Source of the DNA: Flaccisagitta enflata
Lineage: Eukaryota; Chaetognatha; Sagittoidea; Aphragmophora
Direction: 5' to 3'
Length of the DNA stretch: 64,000 nt
NCBI GenBank assembly: GCA_965153355.1
Contig: OZ231126.1
Coordinates: 89,156,001-89,220,000, forward strand
Position 1 is the stretch's first letter, and the number at the start of each line of letters is the position of its first letter. The translations under genes and the position numbers were made by a program. The notes under the pieces are model-generated. The model searched no databases, was not told where the DNA came from, and worked only from the letters and a program-made list of their open reading frames with translations. Shown one piece after another: positions 53,803 through 64,000 of the stretch.

Positions 53803-56800
53803 ATGGCCGTGCTGACGGAAGCTCACGTATCGGCGCTTCTGGACGGCGTTTTAAAACCCAAAGACTATTTCGAACTGATTTTAGACTCTCTTGGTGAAGA
53901 ACAGACTCAGCAAGAATTTCTGGATATTATCGAGGTCTTAGTAAATCTGGATGAAAACATTCACTCATCGCTCACCGTCATCTACCTCGAGTATTTCTCA
54001 AACGCCGCCTTACGACAACAACAACAGGATCAACAACAGCAACAGCAGCCTTCGAAGCGTCCTTACAAAGACTCTAGCTTTTACGAGGAGAGATACAATT
54101 CAGATTTGTCTTCCATCGGCTTCAAAAACGTCATCAGTGCCGGTGGGGGCGATGCGTCAACCACTACTAGCCTTAGCCAGCAAGAGGTTGGCGCCGTCGG
54201 TATAGACGACGATGATGATGGTGACAGCATTTACATCATCGACGACGAGGAGTTGGAGGATGAAATTGAAGATCAAAGTGAACTCCCCGGAAGTTACAAC
54301 AATCGTCCGTCAGAGGCAACGTCTGCAAATCTTCCGAAAAGCAACGTGGCTACCGATAGTGGTCGAGGAGTGGCGATGGCCAAGTTGCAGCAACAGCAAG
54401 ACTCTGCGAGAAGAAATCAGACCGCGATGGGAGCTGGCAATTGGATCGGTGGATCGTTAGTCAGAAAGCCGAAATCCAGGGGAAAGGCAGACACTCCACA
54501 GGCTCGGGAAAAGGTAAATTTAGACGAAAGTATGTTGTAGTTTGGCATGACTATTGTAACGTCTTTGGCTCCTAGCCAAGAAGGTTTTCTATCTATCTAA
54601 CTCGTATCCATTTTGAACACAGAGTAAAGCATCCGGAGGATATCAAGGCGATGACGAGGATTTCGACGAGTATTGGCCCACAACTTACGCCATGAAAACT
54701 GGCATGGATTTCAAAGCCGCTGCTTCCAAATCGAATGGTGAAACGAACGCAGGTACCGCTTTTTCGGCAGGTTAAACTCATTTGATAAGTCTGATAACAA
54801 GCAGTGACCTACAGTACGATGGGAGCAAAGACGACCTAGACTGGAGGATAGATTTTTGGTATCTTAATTTCTTTTGATACATAAAAAAATGAAGATCTAT
54901 GCTAATCAAAGGTTGCTTTATTGTTTGAATGTATAAGCTTTTCTCATTCTTCAACTTAGGACTTGACATCATCAGAACTTCATTTTTCAATGTTCTAACC
55001 TAGCCCACTAGATCGGGCTAAAGATTTTACATAAATATGATAAAAAAATCAGCTTGATCGGACTATTTTTACAGGTTTTACAGCTATTTTTCAAACCAAA
55101 TAATTATATAAATTGATACTTGGGTAAAACTTTAAACAGGCATAAAACCTCTAAAAATGGTCCAATTGAGCTGATTTTTTTTTAATTATTTAAAAAATTT
55201 TTGCCAGATCTGATGAGCCAGGGTAGAACATTGAAAAATGAAGTCCTAGTGAAGTCAAATCACAAATTGAAAAATGAGAGAAGCAAACATATTCGAACAA
55301 TAAAGCGACCTTTGATAAGCATAGATCTCAAGCTATTTATAAAAGAAGAAAAATTCAGATACCAACAATCTATCCTCCAGTCTAGGTCGTTTTTGCTCCC
55401 ATTGTACTGGTACTACTGTATGCGTTAAGATTTCTAAGTAAATTGTGCAAAGGTTCCATCTCGGTGAAAGAACCATTTTTTTTGGTCTACATTCTATTTT
55501 TTCTTTTTGCTTTTTGATTGACTGTAGTTTACATACAATTATAAAACACGAGGTCAACAGATTTCACCGATCATTTTTTATGTATTTATTGCAAATATTT
55601 TGGGTCTATGGGTCAGCAGTGTTTGAATACTATTCATAAGTACAAAGAATAGCATAAGATGCTTTTATAAAGACACTGTTATTTTGTATTTCAGTGTTCT
55701 ATCTATATTGGCTATGAAAAAAAATCCGCCTTTTATAAATACAAATTAATAGCCCTGTAATATCCGTTATTCAACTGTTTTAGTCGCGGACACGCGACTC
55801 TACACCTTGCCGTGCCGGTCGATCCGTCGGTCCGTCATATTTTTGAATTCCGAGCGGTTTTTGCATTACTGCTCCTGTCCAACCGTCCGCGACTGGATTG
55901 CTGTGTATCCGGCCTTGTTTTGAAATACGGTGCTTCACTTTTGATTACAATTCATGTTTCATGATGAGCAAACATCTTAATTTTCAGCCACAGATGAGCC
56001 CAGAATTTTCTACAAGCCTAAGTAACTAAATTTGAAAACAAGGCCGGATACATGGCAATCCAGTCGCATACGGTTGGGCAGGAGCAGTAATGCGAAAATC
56101 GCTTGGAATTCAAAAATGTGTCCTACCGACCGACATACCGAACTACCGACTAACACGGCAAGGTGTAGTCGCGTGTCTGCGACTAAAAAAAATTTCATCA
56201 ATAGCTAAGTCCCTCTTGGTTTGGTTACGATAAACTCATAAAGTAGAGCTGGCTAGAATACGTCCAAATCACTTTTATGGCCATATCAGCCAATCTGCTG
56301 CGATGTATCTGTTTGTTTTTTTTTCGTGTTTTCTTAGATATGCATCACCGTCTCTTTTACAGAATTTGGGAACGTATTGAATCAATTCAAATTGATTGAC
56401 CTGGAACCGTGCGCTGAACCTGAGGATCCAGGCTGCTTCGGCATCGATGTTTTAGGAAACGACATTAACGTCCCCGTTATTGGTGAGTTGTTGTTGACTG
56501 GACGCTGGAGTGATTTTATGTCACTACCCGTTACTATGCTAACATTTGGCACAAAAATGCACTCTTTTTTAAGGTAACATAAATGACTAGATATAGGATA
56601 GAAAAGGTGACCGTAAATTGAATATCTTTCATGCATCTTTCAGGCTCTTGATTACGATAACGGATGGTACAACAAATGGCTGATTGGTTGTTTCCTCTCA
56701 CCCTTCTCCCTTTGTTTCTTACAGTCGATACCGAGAAAACCGTCACAAAAAAGAAGAGGAAGAAGAAGAGTCCAGATGTTGTTGGCTTTGTTCCTCCCGG

Positions 56801-57913
56801 CTTGGCCGCCCGAGAAGACACTGGTTCCAAGCAAGAGGCCAAACCTATTATCTACTGGTTGAGGAAGGCAAGTTATGATTGCGTTTTACGTTTTAGTCAC
56901 TTATCTAGCGCTACTGTAGCACCCGTTACTGATTGACTTAGCCTAAGATTATGTTTTAACTAAGTCGGAATAATTGTGTAAAACCGGCTGCCATCCGAGT
57001 GGCTGCCATGCGAGTCCCATGATTCATCAAAAAAACAGCGAAGGTTCTACATTTAGGGGATTATCTTTTCAGTTGCGGACACGCAACTCTATAACAGGCT
57101 TTATCCGACGGATGTCCATTGGTCTGTCGGTCGATCTGAAATGATGGAGTCGAAAAGTGGAAAAACGAGCATTTTGGATACTTTTTGTGTATGTTTGTGT
57201 GTGGGGTGGGAGTTGGGGTATGAATCGGGGTTGGATGCCCCTGGTAGGGGGCCCTCTGCCCACCCGTCAGCAACGATATTGTGACCCCGCCTCACTTGTT
57301 CTAGTGATTTTCTGCTCATCTGACCTTGCACAAAGGAAGAGTCTTTCTAACCTCCCCTTAAGGCTGGAGCTTAACTTGTTGTAACACTTTCTGTCCACAT
57401 ATTCATGTAGGATCTCCGCCTCCACGATAATGAAGCATTAGTCACAGCGGCTAACAAGAATATGCCAGTCATCCCGGTTTTTATTTGGAATGATGCAGAG
57501 GAAAATGGCCAAAAAGAAATCGCCGCTGCAGGTTGAATGAATCGTGAAAGTGGGGGTGTTGGTTGATATTGACAATGTAACCAGGGAGTTAAACAATGTG
57601 TAGGTGCTGGGAAGGCTGGTATTGTTGACTGTTGACGTGTAAGACTTGCTGTTTATTTTAATTATATACCAGGATAGAAAAAAAGAATGTACACTTTTTA
57701 AATAGTCTCACCAGAGGACAATGTAGTCATCAAATTTTTATCTGTTCATCTCAATGGTTCCCTTCCCGTTTCACCTCTAGGTGGCGCTACAAAAGTATGG
57801 CTAAACGAGGCGTTGAAGACTCTGCAAAGGGATTATGAAGAGAAACTCGATTCTCAAATTGTTTTTCGAAAAGCCGTCAACTCTTGCTTGGAAGAATTGC
57901 TCAAGCTGGTCAA
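53803..57913 (+). CDS. Cryptochrome/photolyase-family protein with long N-terminal extension (3' part outside)
   Basis: Exons 53803-54513, 54623-54752, 56363-56482, 56725-56867, 57411-57531 and 57781-57913 join in frame (phases 0/1/1/0/1/2), about 452 residues so far. Residues 361-452 begin the photolyase alpha/beta (antenna-binding) domain: YWLRKDLRLHDNEALVTAA, PVIPVFIWNDAEE, GGATKVWLNEALKTLQRDYE. The FAD-binding helical domain should follow downstream. Residues 1-360 are unusual: a helical start (DYFELILDSLGEEQTQQEFL, a vaguely CUEDC2-like helical layout), poly-Gln, an acidic DDDDDG stretch, then a Lys-rich KKKRKKKSP that may be a nuclear signal. Intron 4 has a GC donor (AAG|GCAAGT). Whether it repairs DNA or senses light cannot be told from this part. 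Intron 6 contains GT/GA arrays, a family D element and the LTR retrotransposon. Confidence 0.85.
54812..55409. mobile_element. Family D foldback element, copy 2, photolyase-gene intron 2
   Basis: Starts CAGTACGATGGGAGCAAAGA, ends TTGCTCCCATTGTACTG. Arms of about 270 bp share CTGGAGGATAGATT and its complement, and AATCAGCTTGATCGGACTA. About 75% similar by eye to the copy at 7069-7654. Confidence 0.8.
55410..55777. other. Intron sequence without recognised features
   Basis: No exon in frame with the flanking photolyase exons and no repeat family recognised. Confidence 0.4.
55778..55919 (+). mobile_element. Family A (HINE-like) element, copy 18
   Basis: TTTTAGTCGCGGACACGCGACT, CTACACCTTGCCGTGCCGGT, distal GTCCGCGACT, hairpin GCTGTGTATCCGGC, TTGTT. 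Complete and short (142 bp). Photolyase-gene intron 2. Confidence 0.9.
56037..56189 (-). mobile_element. Family A (HINE-like) element, copy 19
   Basis: Minus strand: TTTTTAGTCGCAGACACGCGACT, CACCTTGCCGTGTTAGTCGG, distal GTATGCGACT (diverged), GCCATGTATCCGGC, TTGTT. 117 bp from copy 18, opposite orientation. Confidence 0.85.
57066..57302 (+). mobile_element. Diverged family A relative, photolyase-gene intron 4
   Basis: TTTTCAGTTGCGGACACGCAACTCTATAACAGGC (5' end clear) with distal GTCAGCAAC, but the 3' hairpin is replaced by ATATTGTGACCCCGCC before ACTTGTT. A similar AATATTGAGACCCCGCGTCA is at 22750-22770, so this is a second 3'-end type. Confidence 0.65.
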
Positions 57914-57929
57914 GTGAGTGAAAAAGAGA

Positions 57930-58595
<666 letters not shown>

Positions 58596-58637
58596 AAGCG
58601 CAAACTTCCTAAATGTTTACCATTTGTACTCTCCTTA

Positions 58638-58790
58638 GCAGGGGTGTATATAATTGAATTGCTTTTGATTCCCCCCTGCCTTTGATTTTCTTCCCCGTGA
58701 CGCATTGCATTTTGAAATCTGTTTTTCTTCTCCATAAGGCAATGAAACAGTGTATATAAGGTTTGATTACACTTTTTTTTATATAAGTAC
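58638..58790 (+). mobile_element. Fragment related to the 49544 MITE
   Basis: CAGGGGTGTATATAATTGAA, TTTGATTTTCTTCCCCGTGA and TTCTCCATAAGGCAATGAAA follow the order of 49544-49690. No right end or target duplication visible. Confidence 0.7.
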
Positions 58791-59031
58791 CTCGCTTATA
58801 AGATCGCCCAGCCTCAGATATTGGGAAAATTTAAGCACATTGCTAAGCAGTAAGCACGCTCCAGGCTGAGATTTCCAATTTGAAAAAAAATTGTTTGGTG
58901 AATTTATAAAAGTATGCCATTTTTTAGACATTTTTGCTTGGAATTTCAAAAAAAAACAATGGAAACTTTGACAGAAATTGAAATTATCAATAATATCTAT
59001 TTGTCAGCATATTCAGAATTTTGATATTGAT

Positions 59032-59613
59032 AACAGCCTAAACTGGAGGAAGGTATTTAAGTGTCTTAATTTCATTTGACAAACTTGATATTTGGAATAT
59101 AAGTTATTCACTTTATGCTTTTGTCCCTGAGTTTTTCAGTTGCTATGGAAACCAAAATTATTTTTTTGAACATTTATAACAACTAGAATATTGATATTTT
59201 AACTTATATCATCAGGGAACATTGCTCAGAATTAAATTTGCTATAACTTTCCCACAGTATGTCCTGTAAGAATATTGCTCGTTTAGCCGTTGCTAGGGAG
59301 CATCATTTAGCGGTTGCTAGGTGTGATGCTCCCTAGCAACGGCCAAACTAGCAATATTCTTACAGAACATACTGTGGGAAAATTGTAGCAAATTTAATTC
59401 TGAGCAATGTTCCCTGACAATATTTCTCAGAATATTGATATTTTAGTGGTTATAAATGTTTGAAAAAATAATTTTGGTTTCCATAGCAACTGAAAAACTC
59501 AGGGACAAAAGCATCAAGTGAACAACTTATATTTCAAATATCAAGTTTGTCAAATGAAATTAAGACATTTAAATACCTTCCTCCAGTTTAGGCTGTTATT
59601 CCACGAACCCCAC
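59032..59613. mobile_element. Foldback element related to family D, copy 3
   Basis: Near-perfect palindrome with arms of about 280 bp: ACAGCCTAAACTGGAGGAAG at the left, CTTCCTCCAGTTTAGGCTGT at the right, hinge near 59310 (GGTTGCTAGGTGTGATGC). The right arm runs about 20 bp further (TATTCCACGAACCCCACTG), so the left tip seems lost. Confidence 0.75.
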
Positions 59614-60004
59614 TGTATCTGTTTGAAAGTCTTTGAAACTGGCTCAATGTGTTGTTTGAAGTTTCTGTAGTATGCCTAAGTGTGATACGATAGTATGGGA
59701 AATTGAAAGCAACCCACTGGTCCTGAACCACCCCCATGTACCCCACGTCATATTGCTTGATTAATCCCTTTTTCCCTCTGATGTTCACCTCAATACGAGC
59801 TCACCTCCCCAAGTTAGTATCACTTCCGACAATCTCATTGGTCTGTTGGGTTTGACTTTAATATTCATGTTGTAGAAAATCTGATTCTCAATCGTCTGTC
59901 TTTGATCGATCTTTTAGAAGGGGAATGAAAGATTACCCCATCCTCTCATGTTGCTATCCTGTCTGTACTTTACTATCCCCATTTAAGCCCCTCCCACCAT
60001 GATG

Positions 60005-60219
60005 TGTTATTGGCTGTATCATATTCTGTAGTTGATTCTTTGTATTGTGAATTGCATAAAAAGCCCATTGCCTCTTGCTCCGCGCCTTTTATCTGATGTA
60101 TGAAATACATATCCTATGTTCTTCCAAAACCCTTTCTTATGTCAGATATTAGGCCATTTAATAGTCCACCGAGCTGTGCCTACCAGTTAGCATACCACGC
60201 CGGTATGGGGCACAGTTCA
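60005..60219 (+). repeat. Putative 5' LTR (left boundary uncertain)
   Basis: The segment immediately left of the primer site carries a TATA-like GCATAAAAAG at about 60053-60062 and ends GTTCA at 60219. TGTTATTG at 60005 is a possible start, but no second LTR is in the window to prove it. Confidence 0.4.
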
Positions 60220-60221
60220 TG

Positions 60222-60258
60222 TGGTGGCAGCGGTGGGATTCGAACCCACGCCTCCGAA
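60222..60258 (+). promoter_or_regulatory. Retrotransposon primer-binding site matching tRNA-Leu
   Basis: TGGTGGCAGCGGTGGGATTC continuing to CTCCGAA is complementary to 37 nt of the 3' end of an animal tRNA-Leu (acceptor CCGCTGCCA plus CCA, T-arm, variable-arm end). Normal LTR elements use 11-18 nt. Placed just 3' of the putative LTR and 5' of the Gag ATG on the same strand, as expected. Confidence 0.8.
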
Positions 60259-60267
60259 TACAGTCGC

Positions 60268-63200
60268 ATGGTATCTTTCAACCAAAGCCGTGGTGTAGAC
60301 CTGGACAGCATCAGGGACAGTCGAAACAAACAGGACCCGACTCGTGAACCAAGGAAAATGTTCGAGAGAATAGTAATGGATCAAAAAATGGAAGATCTTA
60401 AACACCCCACAAACACCTCTACCCCCATAAAACCTCACAAAACAGTCAAAATCGATGACGATGACGATGGCGATGCAGCCAAAATTAACCCATTTTTCAA
60501 GTCCCCAAAAAGATTGCCTACCTCGAATGTCGCTCCTTCACGAGCAGACATAAATAACCGTCTCATGAGTTTGGCCGACCCCGCTAATCGCGAAAGTGCG
60601 GATAGAAGCCCGCCGAATCCACCTGAGAGAAAATTTGAAAGAGATATGCCATCAAGCAACTCTGGAGATAACAATCAACCACCTTCCAACCCGCTACCCA
60701 GCTATAATAGAAGAGCAGGTGGTTACTCAGGAGGCTCGGGTGGTTATACAGGGGGGTCGGGTGGTTATGGAGGAGGAGGAGGGGATGACGATGATGATGA
60801 TAGGGGGAATGGTAGAGGAAATGACAGGGGGAACAATAACAACCGCGGATATAATGGTAACAACAGGGATGGGGGTAATCGCAGGTGGGATGGTTCAGCC
60901 TACCCACATGACCATCAGGATAACCCCAACCAACAATCCCAGCAAGATGATCGTGACCTTACAAAGAGAATCAAGCTACTCAGCAAAAATGCACCGGAGT
61001 ATTCGACCAAAGATAATCGATCATTCCGGTCATTTTTCTGTGAGTGGTCATTCCACTATCGTTTTTATCTTGGCCTGTCCAATAGGGACCTCTGCTACAA
61101 ATTTTGTACCTCGTTCAAAGAGAGCGAGTTACGATTCCAAGTGCAGCAGATGAATTCTGCTTCACCTGGAATCTTGGTGACACAGCTCGCAGCCAAGGTG
61201 GGATGCACTCTCGGTCTGGAGAGCACATCTCACTACGAATGCGAGCTACACACCGCTTGCAGACGTCCCCGTGAGTCCGTCGGTCTGTGGGGATTTCGAA
61301 TTGTCGAGATCTTCAACTACTCAATACCCCCAGAATCATTCTATGAGTACTGTACAACCCCCTTGTATCGTCAGCAAGTCTTCGGATATTTCAGCAGAGG
61401 ACTTATGAACCGAGAATTGATAGCAGAAATGCACAAAAATGATATACAAGAAGTTTTTGCAGGTGTAGCCTTTTGCCAGCAACTCATTCAATCTGAGAAA
61501 ATAAGCGATTATTCCTCGACTTTCGGAAAAGCCAATAACGCTCACGCGTTCACGATGGCCGATGAGAAAAAGCTCCTTTCACGTAAAACAAAAGATTTTA
61601 GTGATGTAAATGCTTTTGAGTCTGATGTTAACGCTTTTGATAGTAAATACAGAAAAAACAAGCCTAAAAAAGAAAATGGGAGTTGCTTTACATGTGGATC
61701 ATTTTCTCACTGGCAGCGCGATTGCCCTATGAAAGCGAAACAGACAAACGGACAACCAGTCAATCGCATTAATGTAAAAAAGACACCTGCTGAATGGCGA
61801 AACCAGAAAAAATCAATAAGAGCTAGGCAAAGGGTAAATGCTATACCAATGGAGGAGACAGACGGACAAACCGATGATGAGAGTGATAGTGATGACTCAC
61901 AAGCATCACATATGACAGGATTTGCCCCTAGTGACGACGAAGAAGATGTCATAAACAACGTTGAAGGGGAAGAAACGGAAGCAGAGTCAGAGAGTGACTC
62001 AGAAGACTTCGAGCATATGGTCAATGCCTTGACAAGAATGTTCAAGAAAAAAAGATCCGCAAAAGTAAACAAAGTTGAGGGTAGAAAGAGCACACCAAAG
62101 CACCGAAGCAATAGAATCTATACAAATGGCAATGCACCCTCACCTATTGTGCAAATCGAAGGCATTGGTCCGGTATTGGCTGACTCTGGAAGTTCGATAT
62201 CCCTCATCCGTCCGTCTGACGTGCCGCCATCTGCAATCAGGACAAAGACAAAATGCACTGTAGAGGGAATATGTGGCTCAGTGATAAAGCTAAAATACAG
62301 ATATGATATACGCATCGCAAAGACGGGAGAAAACTATCACATTGACAACCATGGCACCAAAATCTCTTTTTACCTATGCAAAAATACAGAATGTACCATT
62401 CTATCATACTACGACATAGCCAAATTAGGAATAATCGTAAATAACGATGATGTCGATGAAAACGATGACGTCGACGGTAACGATGATAGCGATTTGGGGG
62501 GAAAAGTCGATGATGAGGAAAACAAGTTAAATCGCGATCATATTACACTCACCGAGGGCATCAAATTTGGCCGACTGATCAATCGACCCGCATCCATCGG
62601 CGAAGAATTTCTGAATGGCAGTGACATCGCCGCCCTCCTTGGAGCAAGCCCGCGAGTGACCGATTGGTCTGAGTTTATAGCAGATGGATGTTTGAAGGTT
62701 CTCTTTTGGAGAGCCGATGACGATAATGAGTTGGCCGACGGATGTTTGGCTGCTCTGTTTGATGAACGATCGACCGATGACCTGAGTGAAAAAACAAACA
62801 AAATCTGCATGGTTAAAAAACGAGATGTGGTCAATCTGGTATCCGGCATGTTACCGTTTGCCAAACTGCGTGTTTTTGACCGGAAACATGCCCCAGCAAG
62901 GGCAGGAGTAGTGCTTCAGACCCTGATGGATAGCGGTTCAACGCTCTCCCTCTTATCAAAAAGATGGCTCGATCAATCGGGTCTTGACTTTGTGCCCCTG
63001 CCCCATTCTGTATCCGCTTGTTCATTCACTGGCAATGCCATAAAACTGTTACATCGAGTTCAGGCTTTTGTTGACTTTGGAACGGGCGTAAAAAAAAGTG
63101 TCAACTTTCTAGTTTATGATGGGGACTCGAACTATAACGGCCTCATTGGGTACGACTGTCTCAAATCCCTATCCATATCTCTTGATGCTGCCAACAATGC

Positions 63201-64000
63201 CTTCATACTCGATGGCATCGCACACCCAATTCACAGATTCGATCTTTCTGATCAGATTAACTCATTGCAATCAGAAACGATAAACATGGAGAAAATCCCC
63301 CTCCTTATTGAAAAGGGTGTGTCTTTTCGACGCGGAGACAGCTACTTTTTGGGCCTAAAACTAGATTTGTCTCAAGGCGGAAATGTAGACAATGGTGACG
63401 TCATGTTCATGGAATTCCCCCCTGAATATGAGAAAATGGGCCTAAAACCTGCCGATCGAGTAGTACAGATCTACCGACTAAAATTGAAAGGAGAATGTTT
63501 TGGCACCAAAGTATTCGTCGAATACCCACAATCTGCTAAAGAGGATGCTGTGCACCTACCGACTGACGGCGCCTTTGGGTTCCTTGCCCCGTTGTTGCCG
63601 CCGGAACTCGAAGATGTAGCCAAAGTCAATGGCATTCGCACGCTCCAACCTGTGATGTTTGTGGGAGAGGAAAAAGAGGCGGAAGCTATTAGGGAAGGAA
63701 ATAAGAAGAAATGGCAGGCCTTACATGAGTTCTATTATGGTGCCAGCCCGGAGGAACTAGCTGAGCATATGGGCCCTAATTCCCCCATTGATTTCAACTG
63801 CATTATTCTCTATCTCAAAAGGCGCGTCCTAACAGCCGAAGAGAAAGAGGAACTCAAAAAAGTAAGGCAAGAGAGAGCTGACTTTTGGACCCTTGATCGC
63901 ATCTTGGAGAATTTTAAGGATCAGATTGACGCTGTCCCTCCCCAGCACCGCCAGGATGTCATTGACCTCCTGATGATGCGCAGAGGTGCATTCTCGGGTC
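60268..64000 (+). CDS. LTR-retrotransposon Gag-protease(-Pol) polyprotein, runs off the window
   Basis: One uninterrupted frame of 1,244 codons from ATG 60268 to the last base, with no stop. Order: acidic/polar N-terminus; Gly/Tyr and Arg/Gly/Asn-rich stretch (about residues 150-205); Gag capsid-like region (about 230-400); CCHC zinc knuckle CFTCGSFSHWQRDC at 473-486; acidic linker; a first retropepsin-like motif LADSGSSISL (catalytic-type Asp 639); a second MDSGSTLSLL (Asp 888) followed by the typical NGLIGYDCLK; then a linker ending LLMMRRGAFSG, like the segment just before reverse transcriptase in Ty3/Gypsy elements. RT, RNase H and integrase should lie beyond the window. An intact frame with a good PBS suggests a recent insertion. 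It sits downstream of photolyase exon 6, probably in its intron 6. Confidence 0.88.
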   Translation, partial: MVSFNQSRGVDLDSIRDSRNKQDPTREPRKMFERIVMDQKMEDLKHPTNTSTPIKPHKTVKIDDDDDGDAAKINPFFKSPKRLPTSNVAPSRADINNRLMSLADPANRESADRSPPNPPERKFERDMPSSNSGDNNQPPSNPLPSYNRRAGGYSGGSGGYTGGSGGYGGGGGDDDDDDRGNGRGNDRGNNNNRGYNGNNRDGGNRRWDGSAYPHDHQDNPNQQSQQDDRDLTKRIKLLSKNAPEYSTKDNRSFRSFFCEWSFHYRFYLGLSNRDLCYKFCTSFKESELRFQVQQMNSASPGILVTQLAAKVGCTLGLESTSHYECELHTACRRPRESVGLWGFRIVEIFNYSIPPESFYEYCTTPLYRQQVFGYFSRGLMNRELIAEMHKNDIQEVFAGVAFCQQLIQSEKISDYSSTFGKANNAHAFTMADEKKLLSRKTKDFSDVNAFESDVNAFDSKYRKNKPKKENGSCFTCGSFSHWQRDCPMKAKQTNGQPVNRINVKKTPAEWRNQKKSIRARQRVNAIPMEETDGQTDDESDSDDSQASHMTGFAPSDDEEDVINNVEGEETEAESESDSEDFEHMVNALTRMFKKKRSAKVNKVEGRKSTPKHRSNRIYTNGNAPSPIVQIEGIGPVLADSGSSISLIRPSDVPPSAIRTKTKCTVEGICGSVIKLKYRYDIRIAKTGENYHIDNHGTKISFYLCKNTECTILSYYDIAKLGIIVNNDDVDENDDVDGNDDSDLGGKVDDEENKLNRDHITLTEGIKFGRLINRPASIGEEFLNGSDIAALLGASPRVTDWSEFIADGCLKVLFWRADDDNELADGCLAALFDERSTDDLSEKTNKICMVKKRDVVNLVSGMLPFAKLRVFDRKHAPARAGVVLQTLMDSGSTLSLLSKRWLDQSGLDFVPLPHSVSACSFTGNAIKLLHRVQAFVDFGTGVKKSVNFLVYDGDSNYNGLIGYDCLKSLSISLDAANNAFILDGIAHPIHRFDLSDQINSLQSETINMEKIPLLIEKGVSFRRGDSYFLGLKLDLSQGGNVDNGDVMFMEFPPEYEKMGLKPADRVVQIYRLKLKGECFGTKVFVEYPQSAKEDAVHLPTDGAFGFLAPLLPPELEDVAKVNGIRTLQPVMFVGEEKEAEAIREGNKKKWQALHEFYYGASPEELAEHMGPNSPIDFNCIILYLKRRVLTAEEKEELKKVRQERADFWTLDRILENFKDQIDAVPPQHRQDVIDLLMMRRGAFSG

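Noticed and set aside
60222-60300. tRNA-Leu gene on the minus strand
   Set aside because: Only the last 37 nt match tRNA-Leu; the D-arm, anticodon arm and 5' acceptor strand are absent. The position next to an LTR and Gag ORF on the plus strand fits a primer-binding site.
60217-62864. Minus-strand frames opposite the retrotransposon
   Set aside because: They are shadows of the uninterrupted plus-strand Gag-Pro frame, which has the zinc knuckle and protease motifs.

Overview
The window looks like a metazoan nuclear contig that is unusually rich in repeats. It carries spliced genes with GT-AG introns, one GC-AG intron, and a Hairy/Enhancer-of-split protein ending in WRPW, which is an animal signature. 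The exact phylum cannot be read from the sequence.

Five host genes can be reconstructed by joining exons by hand. RBM42 (minus strand, six exons between 20751 and 2267, 3' end off the left edge) encodes an RRM RNA-binding protein. A head-to-head region of about 6.5 kb separates it from HAGH (glyoxalase II, plus, 27239-28213, intronless). ACADSB (short/branched-chain acyl-CoA dehydrogenase, plus, six exons, 29758-37345) follows and converges on a HES-family bHLH repressor (minus, three exons, 39826-37992). A cryptochrome/photolyase-family gene with a long N-terminal extension (plus, exons 53803-57913) is cut by the right part of the window. HAGH and ACADSB are both mitochondrial metabolic enzymes, but nothing in the sequence suggests co-regulation.

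Most of the remaining sequence is mobile or tandem DNA, much of it inside introns. (A) At least 20 copies of a short element, usually 130-240 bp, begin TTTTAGT.. and end ..CCTTGTT. They look like non-autonomous Helentron elements (HINE-like). (B) Larger elements have AAGCTTC/CCCCGAC palindromic ends and carry about 165-bp tandem modules. One has grown a 19-bp minisatellite of about 100 copies (12006-13940). (C) Elements carry arms of about 47 bp around CGGCCCC-AAA-GGGGCCG. (D) Foldback elements of about 600 bp. (E) Elements carry tandem modules of about 120 bp. hAT-like elements with 8-bp target-site duplications and a pogo/Tc1-like element with TA duplication are nested in them, so relative insertion ages can be read. 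Telomere-like TTAGGG/CCCTAA tracts occur inside some repeats. An LTR retrotransposon with a 37-nt tRNA-Leu-matching primer site and an uninterrupted Gag-protease ORF of at least 1,244 codons fills 60.2-64.0 kb and runs off the edge.

The most unusual signal is family A. In each subfamily three terminal segments (5' half, adjacent partner, distal 3' partner) change together so that pairing is kept. This suggests selection on alternative hairpins in single-stranded DNA or RNA.
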